A stretch of DNA of 5,092 bases from Erysipelotrichia bacterium. Lineage in GTDB: Bacteria; Bacillota_I; Bacilli_A; Erysipelotrichales; Erysipelotrichaceae. Where the stretch lies: assembly GCA_009916335.1 (NCBI GenBank), contig SAAR01000230.1, positions 1 through 5,092 on the forward strand, given 5' to 3'. The position numbers and the translations under genes were made by a program. Position 1 is the stretch's first letter, and every line of letters begins with the position of its first letter. The notes beneath the pieces were generated by a model that was not told the origin of the DNA, made no database searches, and saw only the letters and a list, made by a program, of their open reading frames with translations. Shown here one piece after another: positions 1 through 4,160 of this stretch.

Positions 1-10
1 AGGTATTATA

Positions 11-721
11 ATGAAAGCAATACTTATGGCGGCAGGAATGGGAACGAGAATCTCATCAGAAACAAATAAACCAAAAAGTTTACTGCCTTTAAAAAATGAA
101 AGCTTAATCATGCATACAGTGAAGATGTTATTAGCAAATGACATTGATGTACATATTATTTTAGGTTATAAAGGGGAATGTATTAAAGAAGAACTTACTG
201 GTTTACCTGTTACTTATTTTGAAAATCCATTTTATAAAGTTACGAATTCGATTGCTTCTTTATGGTTTGCGAAAGATATTTTATGTGATGAAGATATTAT
301 TTTGGGGAATGCCGATGTTTTTTATACACAAGAAATGTTAGATGTTTTAAAAGCAGAAAAAGAAAATGTTGTAATGCTTGCGGATTCTAGTCGTATTCGT
401 GTAGGAGATTATTTCTTTAAGTGTGATGCACAAAATAAGTTAGTAGATTATGGTAAAGAATTAAAAGAAAAAGATCGTAGTTGTGAATATGTAGGAATTG
501 CGAAGATTAAGCAAGAATTTTTACCAGTGTTTAAAAAACAATTAGAAAGATTAGTACATCAAGGGGAGTATAACTTCTGGTGGGAAAATACACTGTATAC
601 ATTGATTGATACATATGATGTGAATGTAAAGGACATTAATGGCTTGTTTTGGGGTGAAGTGGATACGAAAGAAGATTATCGTAGAATCCTAAAATATGTG
701 GAAGAAAAAGGAATACAATAG
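11..721 (+). CDS. LicC-like nucleotidyltransferase (probable phosphocholine cytidylyltransferase)
   Basis: This 236-residue protein is a compact, single-domain nucleotidyltransferase of the Rossmann-like NTP_transferase fold. Residues 1-25 carry the nucleotide-binding signature (LMAAGMGTR, then KPKSLL), which binds the NTP phosphates. NPFYKVTNSIASLW (72-85) resembles the N-x-x-Y-x-x-T-N-x-x-S-L-W segment of LicC-type enzymes. The acidic residue in GNADVFY (D102) and that in WGEVDT (D218) are placed like the metal-binding aspartates of the family. The length matches LicC-type proteins (about 230 residues). The likely reaction is CTP plus a phosphorylated amino-alcohol (phosphocholine or similar) giving a CDP-activated headgroup for surface decoration, in the cytoplasm. 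The exact substrate cannot be read from sequence; a phosphonate- or sugar-phosphate nucleotidyltransferase is the alternative. The ATG lies ten bases from the window edge, with AGG at its very start as a possible partial ribosome-binding site. No licA/licB/licD partner is visible; upstream genes would lie outside the window. Confidence 0.85.
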   Translation: MKAILMAAGMGTRISSETNKPKSLLPLKNESLIMHTVKMLLANDIDVHIILGYKGECIKEELTGLPVTYFENPFYKVTNSIASLWFAKDILCDEDIILGNADVFYTQEMLDVLKAEKENVVMLADSSRIRVGDYFFKCDAQNKLVDYGKELKEKDRSCEYVGIAKIKQEFLPVFKKQLERLVHQGEYNFWWENTLYTLIDTYDVNVKDINGLFWGEVDTKEDYRRILKYVEEKGIQ

Positions 722-733
722 AGTTTGATGAAT

Positions 734-758
734 GGGTATCCTTAAGTGATACCTTTTT
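734..758 (+). terminator. Short intrinsic terminator after the LicC-like gene
   Basis: GGTATC (735-740) pairs with GATACC (748-753) around a 7-base loop, followed directly by TTTTT (754-758). The stem is only 6 bp (7 with a G-U pair at 734/754), so it is a modest terminator. Its place 13 bases after the stop codon supports the role. Confidence 0.6.
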
Positions 759-821
759 ATGAGAGAAAAACTATTTCCCATTTTTGAAAAATAGCTTTCA
801 TTATATAAAAAGTATTTTAAC

Positions 822-837
822 TTTTACTTTAGTAAAA
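822..837. repeat. Perfect 7-bp-arm dyad (possible operator)
   Basis: TTTTACT (822-828) and AGTAAAA (831-837) are exact inverted copies around two bases. The shape fits a site for a dimeric regulator, but it lies about 48 bases upstream of the infC -35 box and no promoter of its own is evident. In RNA it would make only a weak hairpin. The binding protein is unknown. Confidence 0.35.
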
Positions 838-884
838 TAAAGTTTTAAGTGTACAAAAGAGTGTCAAAAAAATTCATTTGCCAA

Positions 885-913
885 TTGACATGAAGTTTGA
901 TTGATTGTATAAT
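885..913 (+). promoter_or_regulatory. Sigma-A promoter of infC-rpmI-rplT
   Basis: A consensus -35 (TTGACA, 885-890) and a consensus -10 (TATAAT, 908-913) are separated by exactly 17 bp. Transcription should start near 919-920, about 150 nt before the infC start codon, which leaves room for the leader RNA. Two perfect hexamers fit a highly expressed translation operon whose control lies downstream, in the leader. Confidence 0.9.
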
Positions 914-918
914 GAGTG

Positions 919-1039
919 AGCAAGAAAAGTAAGTAGAAAGCAGAAGACCACTTCTCACCTGCTGTCAATCGACATGAGGTAAACGCTACATCGTATGAGA
1001 TGATAAAGTGTAATAGTGGGCGTCTGTCGCTCACTTTTT
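919..1039 (+). ncRNA. Ribosomal protein L20 leader (autoregulatory attenuator)
   Basis: The untranslated region ahead of infC has the make-up of the Firmicute L20 leader, in which surplus L20 binds an mRNA fold that mimics its 23S rRNA site and causes early termination. Visible elements: AGAAG-ACCA-CTTCT hairpin (942-955); ACCT (957-960) pairing with AGGT (977-980), enclosing TGTC-AATC-GACA (963-974) across a 2x2 internal loop; a small CATC/GATG hairpin (989-1002); and the terminator at 1015-1039. AAAAGT (925-930) can pair with ACTTTT (1033-1038), and ACGC (983-986) with GCGT (1020-1023); both would compete with the terminator and are candidate antiterminator contacts. The family call rests on gene context and the CTTCTCACCT...AGGT core recognised from memory. 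The exact switch pairing is inferred. Confidence 0.85.
1015..1039 (+). terminator. Attenuator terminator of the L20 leader
   Basis: AGTGGGCG (1015-1022) pairs with CGCTCACT (1028-1035), 8 bp with one G-U, around a TCTGT loop. TTTTT (1035-1039) follows and the U-rich run continues to 1043. It ends 28 bases before the infC start codon, so it stops transcription of the whole operon when formed. Confidence 0.85.
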
Positions 1040-1056
1040 ATTTGCTTAGAAACAAC

Positions 1057-1064
1057 AGGAGGTG
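1057..1064 (+). promoter_or_regulatory. infC Shine-Dalgarno that rules out the GTG start
   Basis: AGGAGGTG is a full eight-base match to the 16S rRNA anti-Shine-Dalgarno. The in-frame GTG (1062-1064) is part of this element and cannot also sit in the ribosomal P site. The next in-frame codons are ATT (1068) and ATC (1071), 5 and 8 bases after AGGAGG, so one of these must be the start. Confidence 0.8.
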
Positions 1065-1067
1065 TCT

Positions 1068-1604
1068 ATTATCAGAAAAGTAGTTCCAAACAATGTTAAC
1101 GATGATTTAGTTAATGAAAAGATTCGCTTTAGAGAAGTATTGGTTATTGATGCGAATGGCGATCAATTAGGTGTTATGTCGCGTGATGATGCGTTAGAAA
1201 AAGCGTATGATCAAGAATTAGATTTACTTTGTGTGGCACCAAAAGCACAGCCACCAGTATGTAAAATTCTAAATTACGGTAAGTATCACTTTGATCAGCA
1301 GAAGAAGAAAAAAGAAGATAAACGCAAACAAAATATTGTGGAGTTAAAAAGTCTTCGTCTGCCACCAAACATTGATAAACACGATTTCGATACGAAGATG
1401 AAACATGCTAGAAAATGGATTGAAGGCGGTATGAAAGTAAAGGTAGATATGCGTTTTAGAGGACGTTTAATCACTAGAGTAGATGTTGGTAAAGTCGTGA
1501 TGAACGATTTTGTTGAACAGATTTCAGATATCGCAGCGATTGAAAAGAAACCATCGTTAGAAGGAAATACAATGTCTTGCGTACTAGCACCAAAGAAGAA
1601 ATAA
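1068..1604 (+). CDS. infC: Translation initiation factor IF-3 (non-AUG start)
   Basis: IF3 binds the 30S subunit, keeps it apart from 50S and checks start-codon and initiator-tRNA fidelity. The protein, about 178 residues, has the usual two domains: an N-domain (about residues 8-78) with the family signature PPVCKILNYGKYHF, a Lys-rich linker helix (QQKKKKEDKRKQN), and a C-domain (about 90-178) with LRLPPNIDKHDFDTK and the closing VLAPKKK. No ATG is available: the first in-frame Met codon lies well inside the N-domain. A GTG at 1062 overlaps the Shine-Dalgarno, so ATT at 1068 (or ATC at 1071) is chosen. AUU starts are known for infC in E. coli and other bacteria and let IF3 repress its own translation. 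It is first in the infC-rpmI-rplT operon and lies behind the L20 leader. Function is secure; the start codon is uncertain by one codon. Confidence 0.95.
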   Translation: MIRKVVPNNVNDDLVNEKIRFREVLVIDANGDQLGVMSRDDALEKAYDQELDLLCVAPKAQPPVCKILNYGKYHFDQQKKKKEDKRKQNIVELKSLRLPPNIDKHDFDTKMKHARKWIEGGMKVKVDMRFRGRLITRVDVGKVVMNDFVEQISDIAAIEKKPSLEGNTMSCVLAPKKK

Positions 1605-1625
1605 GTAAATTAGGAGGATAAAATT

Positions 1626-1820
1626 ATGCCAAAGATGAAAACACACAGAGGACTTGCAAAACGTGTTAAGAGAACAGGTTCTGGAAAATTAAAAAGAAGT
1701 CATGCATACACTTCTCACCGTTTCCATGGGAAAACTAAAAAACAGAGAAGACATTTAGCAAAATCAACATTAGTAAACAATACAGATTACAAACGTATTA
1801 AGCTAATGTTACAGAAATAA
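1626..1820 (+). CDS. rpmI: 50S ribosomal protein L35
   Basis: A 64-residue, very basic protein of normal L35 length (about 64-66). It opens with the hallmark [20 protein letters not shown] and has the conserved Lys/Arg-rich middle ([12 protein letters not shown]) and the C-terminal KRIKLML segment. It is an rRNA-binding protein of the large subunit. The start ATG is preceded by TAGGAGG (1611-1617) at 8 bases. It lies 21 bases after infC and 15 bases before rplT, in the standard infC-rpmI-rplT order, with no terminator or promoter between, so it is cotranscribed and shares L20-leader control. Confidence 0.98.
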   Translation: MPKMKTHRGLAKRVKRTGSGKLKRSHAYTSHRFHGKTKKQRRHLAKSTLVNNTDYKRIKLMLQK

Positions 1821-1835
1821 TAGGAGGGTTTATAT

Positions 1836-2396
1836 ATGCCAAGAGTAAAAGGTGGAACAACAACACGTGCTAGAAGAAAGAAAATTATTAAATTAGCTAA
1901 AGGATATTTTGGAAGTAAACACACTCTATACCGTACTGCTAATGAACAGGTGATGCATTCTTTAAAGTATGCTTACAGAGATAGAAAACAATTAAAACGT
2001 GAAATGCGTAAATTATGGATTGCTCGTATTAATGCAGGAGCAAGAATGAATGGTTTAAGCTATTCAAAATTAACTTGTGGATTAAAATGGGCTAACATTT
2101 CTATTAACAGAAAAATGTTAAGTGAAATGGCTATCCATGATGAAAAAGGATTTGCTGCTATTTGTGAAGCTGCCAAAGCTGCTTTAGAAAAAGGACCTGT
2201 TGCAAAAGAAGTTACAGAAGTAAAAACAGCTCCTAAAGCAAAAGAAGTAAAAAAAGAAGTAAAAGAAGAAGTAAAAGAAGAAACTACTGATTTATCATCT
2301 TTAAAAGTTGCTGAATTACGTGAATTAGCAAAAGCAAAAGGTGTAGAAGGGTATTCTTCAATGAAAAAAGCAGAATTAGTTGCTGCTTTAAGCTAA
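1836..2396 (+). CDS. rplT: 50S ribosomal protein L20 with C-terminal Rho_N/SAP-like extension
   Basis: Residues 1-118 are a complete L20: the basic N-terminal arm ([20 protein letters not shown]), [20 protein letters not shown], and the RNA-binding C-domain ([13 protein letters not shown]...NRKMLSEMA). L20 is essential for early 50S assembly and represses its own operon by binding the leader RNA. L20 normally ends near residue 117-119; this one runs to 186. Residues 119-150 form a charged, probably disordered linker with repeating KEVK/EEVK units. Residues 151-186 form a small helical module ([15 protein letters not shown], a short loop, then KKAELVAAL) matching the Rho N-terminal / SAP-type helix-extended-loop-helix pattern, which binds nucleic acid in other proteins. 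The extension is in frame with no stop, and the operon terminator follows directly, so it is genuine in this sequence. AGGAGG (1823-1828) lies 7 bases before the ATG. Its role is unknown; extra rRNA or mRNA contact is inference. Confidence 0.97.
   Translation: MPRVKGGTTTRARRKKIIKLAKGYFGSKHTLYRTANEQVMHSLKYAYRDRKQLKREMRKLWIARINAGARMNGLSYSKLTCGLKWANISINRKMLSEMAIHDEKGFAAICEAAKAALEKGPVAKEVTEVKTAPKAKEVKKEVKEEVKEETTDLSSLKVAELRELAKAKGVEGYSSMKKAELVAALS
2241..2276 (+). repeat. Three 12-bp tandem repeats in the rplT linker
   Basis: AAAGAAGTAAAA occurs twice in succession (2241-2252, 2253-2264) and a third copy (2265-2276) differs only in its first base. Each unit is four codons ([12 protein letters not shown]), so gain or loss of a unit keeps the frame and would only alter linker length. 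Confidence 0.85.
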
Positions 2397-2414
2397 TTCT
2401 TCAATAAATGCATC

Positions 2415-2441
2415 AAAACACCTAGTTCTCGGTGTTTTTTT
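2415..2441 (+). terminator. Terminator of the infC-rpmI-rplT operon
   Basis: AAAACACC (2415-2422) pairs with GGTGTTTT (2431-2438) around an 8-base loop. Seven T residues (2435-2441) form the U-tract. It starts 19 bases after the rplT stop codon and is a strong rho-independent terminator. Confidence 0.9.
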
Positions 2442-2442
2442 C

Positions 2443-2471
2443 TTGACTAATTACGAACTACATTATATTCT
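2443..2471 (+). promoter_or_regulatory. Candidate promoter of the MarR-family gene
   Basis: TTGACT (2443-2448) is a good -35. The -10 is less clear: TATATT (2464-2469) is a better hexamer but spaced only 15 bp, while TATTCT (2466-2471) gives 17 bp with a poorer match. Either way the 5' UTR would be very short, with AGGAGG (2480-2485) six bases before the ATG. A separate promoter is expected because a strong terminator lies just upstream. Confidence 0.5.
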
Positions 2472-2491
2472 TACAAAGTAGGAGGACATAC

Positions 2492-2947
2492 ATGAGTAAT
2501 ACAAGACATACCTTAAATGAATTATTGGTTGGACTGTTCAACTATATTTTATATATTGAGGAAAGAAATTTAAAAAAGAGTGGTGTTGAATTGTCTATGA
2601 ATGATGTTCATATTCTTGAAAACATAGAAAAAGCAAGCGATAATAGTATGTCGCATATTGCAGGTAGATTGATGGTTACCCAAGGGACTTTAACGACAAA
2701 TGTCGCAAAATTAATTAATAAAGGCTATGTGATTCGTTATAAAGATGAAAATGATAAACGAATTGTTCGTTTGAAGATTACTGAAAAAGCACAAGAGATA
2801 TTAAAAATTCATGATGATTTTCATGCGAATATGATTGATAAAGCGATTGGTGATTTAGGGCTTGATGAAAATGAAGTTTTAAATGAATCATTAGAAAATA
2901 TTCTTGCTTATTTTAGAGAAGAGTATGCAGAACAACATAGAATATAG
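2492..2947 (+). CDS. MarR-family transcriptional regulator, FabT-like
   Basis: This 151-residue protein has the MarR layout: N-terminal dimerisation helices (about 5-48), a winged helix-turn-helix (about 53-99) with recognition helix around TQGTLTTNVAKLINKGYV, a wing with the family's D-x-R element (DENDKRIVRLKIT, D88/R90), and C-terminal dimerisation helices (about 100-145). The motif LMVTQGTLTT, the preceding FNYILYIEE and the later HDDFHANMID resemble streptococcal FabT, the repressor of fatty-acid synthesis genes that uses acyl-ACP as corepressor. That assignment is from memory of the FabT sequence and is tentative: no fab gene is in the window and I see no FabT-type TTTGA...TCAAA palindrome near its promoter. 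It is monocistronic, between two terminators, so it is probably not cotranscribed with the exporter genes downstream, though it could still act on them. The ATG has AGGAGG at 6 bases. Confidence 0.9.
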   Translation: MSNTRHTLNELLVGLFNYILYIEERNLKKSGVELSMNDVHILENIEKASDNSMSHIAGRLMVTQGTLTTNVAKLINKGYVIRYKDENDKRIVRLKITEKAQEILKIHDDFHANMIDKAIGDLGLDENEVLNESLENILAYFREEYAEQHRI

Positions 2948-2962
2948 TAGTTTGTTAAATAG

Positions 2963-3008
2963 AAAAAGGATTGTTTTTATTTTACGATTAATAAAAACAA
3001 TCTTTTTT
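2963..3008 (+). terminator. Long hairpin terminator after the MarR gene, possibly bidirectional
   Basis: GATTGTTTTTAT (2969-2980) is an exact inverted copy of ATAAAAACAATC (2991-3002), with one more T-A pair inside. An outer arm of AAAAA G (2963-2968) pairs with TTTTTT (3003-3008), including one G-U. The T-run gives a U-tract on the + strand and the matching A-run gives one on the - strand, so it could stop transcription from both sides. Confidence 0.85.
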
Positions 3009-3139
3009 ATTTTGTCTTTTATCTTAATGAGGAAGAGAGGAAATAAAAGAATACAATATAAATGCAATACAAAATTATGTATAAAAGAGAACGCCATTAT
3101 GTGATGAAAGCAAAAAGTTTCATAAAATATTCGCAAATA

Positions 3140-3190
3140 TCTTAACAATTCTTAAGGTTAGTATCTCATTTCTTATCAATTCTTAACGTT
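3140..3190 (+). promoter_or_regulatory. Phased direct repeats, probable OmpR-family regulator site
   Basis: Two tandem pairs of 10-bp units are seen: TCTTAACAAT + TCTTAAGGTT (3140-3159) and TCTTATCAAT + TCTTAACGTT (3171-3190). Units within a pair are spaced 10 bp and the pairs 31 bp, so all four lie on one face of the helix. Direct repeats with this spacing are typical of OmpR/PhoB-family response regulators; the TTAACA/TTATCA cores also resemble Bacillus Pho boxes. The last unit ends just upstream of the expected -35 position, a common place for an activator. The first pair also contains the dyad CTTAA-CAATTC-TTAAG. The regulator is not in the window. Confidence 0.65.
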
Positions 3191-3191
3191 T

Positions 3192-3220
3192 TTAGCTTCT
3201 TACATATTTTATAGTATGAT
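3192..3220 (+). promoter_or_regulatory. Probable activator-dependent promoter of the exporter operon
   Basis: TATGAT (3215-3220) is a good -10 (5 of 6). The position 17 bp upstream (3192-3197, TTAGCT) is a poor -35. A weak -35 directly next to the phased repeats suggests that an activator is needed. The start point would be near 3226-3228. TATAGT (3210-3215) is an alternative -10. Confidence 0.5.
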
Positions 3221-3227
3221 GTTTTTG

Positions 3228-3248
3228 CGAGATAACTTGTGTATCTCG
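3228..3248 (+). repeat. Inverted repeat / 5'-UTR hairpin ahead of the adaptor gene
   Basis: CGAGATA (3228-3234) and TATCTCG (3242-3248) are exact inverted copies around a 7-base loop (ACTTGTG). It falls at or just after the inferred transcription start, so it could be a 5'-terminal mRNA-stabilising hairpin or an operator at +1. There is no U-tract, so it is not a terminator. Confidence 0.55.
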
Positions 3249-3271
3249 AAATGAGAACAGGAGAGAAGATG

Positions 3272-4159
3272 ATGAATAAAAAAATGATTAAAATTGTAAT
3301 CGGTATTGTATTAGTATCAGTGGTAGTAGTTGCTGGATTTTTTGCAATAAAGGATACCTTTGAAAAGAAAAGTGAACAAATTGAAGCACAGAATGCAAGT
3401 GGGATTCAAGCTAGTTATAATGAATATGAAGTGAAAAAGAAAGCCATTGGAAGTGAAGTGCGTGCGAATGGAACGATGGTTCCTTTCGATAGTGAAAAAA
3501 TTAGCATTCCTGAGGGAGCACTTATTATTAAGAAAAATGTCAATAATGGGGAGCAAGTAAATGTAAAGCAATTATTGATGAGTGTTAAGACAAGTGATGG
3601 AGAATATAAAAATATTTATTCGACTCTTCATGGGATTTATTCAGAAATAAATGATGATAATAATCAGACATCTTATTATGTGTATGGAATAGATCGTGTA
3701 GGAATGAAATTATCTGTTAATGAAAATAATATTGCGAAAATTGCGTTAAACCAAAAAGCAAATGTTTATATAAGTGCATTAGATAAAACAATAGAAGGAA
3801 CCATTGCGTCAATTAATCCTATTGGGAATGATGGTAAATTCTTTTTTACAGTCCAAGTACCATATAGTGATGAGTTGAAATTTGGTTACTCAGCAGCTGC
3901 ACAAATTCAAACAAGGGGAGGGGAAGAAAAACTAGTCGTACCAACAGATACTATTTTCTATGATAATAATGATGCATCGAAACAATTTGTCGTTTTAGCA
4001 AAACATAAAAAAGCAGTGGAAAAATTAAGTGATCCTTTCAATATTCCAGAAGAATATCGTACTTATGTAACAACAAATACAAGCGATAATAGCGATATTG
4101 AAATCGTGAGTGGTTTGGAAGGAAATGAAACGATCTTACAAGTGGTGTATGGTGGTTAG
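3272..4159 (+). CDS. Membrane-anchored efflux adaptor (MacA/YknX/HlyD-like membrane fusion protein)
   Basis: A 295-residue adaptor that would link an ABC exporter's extracytoplasmic parts. A short basic N-terminus is followed by one membrane segment (about 7-25, IVIGIVLVSVVVVAGFFAI), placing the rest outside the cell. Residues 55-106 hold the first half of a barrel-sandwich (lipoyl-like) domain (VNNGEQVNVKQLLMSVK). The second half (YSTLHGIYSEI) comes almost at once, so the long alpha-helical hairpin of MacA-type adaptors is missing. Residues about 137-215 resemble the beta-barrel domain, and 216-295 the membrane-proximal domain, including LVVPTDTIFYD and ending GLEGNETILQVVYGG. AGGAG (3259-3263) sits 8 bases before this ATG; ATG at 3269 (5 bases) is nearly as good. 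An in-frame GTG at 3239 is rejected because it precedes the ribosome-binding site. The ATPase frame starts one base after the stop, so the two are one transcriptional unit. Substrate unknown. Confidence 0.85.
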   Translation: MNKKMIKIVIGIVLVSVVVVAGFFAIKDTFEKKSEQIEAQNASGIQASYNEYEVKKKAIGSEVRANGTMVPFDSEKISIPEGALIIKKNVNNGEQVNVKQLLMSVKTSDGEYKNIYSTLHGIYSEINDDNNQTSYYVYGIDRVGMKLSVNENNIAKIALNQKANVYISALDKTIEGTIASINPIGNDGKFFFTVQVPYSDELKFGYSAAAQIQTRGGEEKLVVPTDTIFYDNNDASKQFVVLAKHKKAVEKLSDPFNIPEEYRTYVTTNTSDNSDIEIVSGLEGNETILQVVYGG

Positions 4160-4160
4160 T

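Larger units (their letters stand above)
722..884. other. Gene-free AT-rich stretch upstream of the infC promoter
   Basis: No coding frame with a plausible start or family match is seen on either strand. Besides the terminator near its left end it holds a weak stem, CTATTT (771-776) with AAATAG (789-794), and a cleaner dyad TTTTACT-TT-AGTAAAA (822-837) with 7-bp arms. The A/T-rich bases 860-884 just upstream of the -35 box could act as an UP element. The rest shows nothing I can assign. Confidence 0.5.
3009..3271. other. Intergenic control region of the exporter operon
   Basis: I see no credible gene in this stretch on either strand; open frames here have no ribosome-binding site or family features and run through the terminator. 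From 3140 it holds the phased TCTTA repeats, then a weak promoter, a 5'-UTR hairpin and the adaptor's ribosome-binding site. Bases 3009-3139 are purine/AT-rich and show nothing assignable. Confidence 0.5.

Noticed and set aside
771..794. Second terminator after the LicC-like gene
   Set aside because: The CTATTT/AAATAG stem is all but one pair A-T or weak, with a 12-base loop and no T-tract after it.
895..910. TTTGATTGATT as a FabT-type operator in the infC promoter
   Set aside because: Only one half resembles TTTGA...TCAAA; the second half is missing, so there is no palindrome.
1062..1064. GTG as the infC start codon
   Set aside because: It overlaps the AGGAGGTG ribosome-binding site, leaving no spacing and no other Shine-Dalgarno upstream.
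1174..1368. Minus-strand open frames inside infC, the adaptor and the ABC genes
   Set aside because: They lie wholly within well-supported + strand genes and show no family motifs.
2891..3148. Small open frames on both strands between the MarR gene and the repeats
   Set aside because: They run through the terminator hairpin, lack ribosome-binding sites and consist of low-complexity Ile/Phe/Lys translation typical of AT-rich DNA.
3239..3271. Longer adaptor protein starting at GTG 3239
   Set aside because: The GTG lies in the loop of the 5'-UTR hairpin, has no ribosome-binding site, and the extra residues would precede a good AGGAG site that serves ATG 3269/3272.
4110..4160. Upstream start for the ABC ATPase inside the adaptor gene
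   Set aside because: The extra N-terminal residues match no ABC ATPase; ATG 4161 gives the normal MIEIKALSKSF start one base after the adaptor stop.
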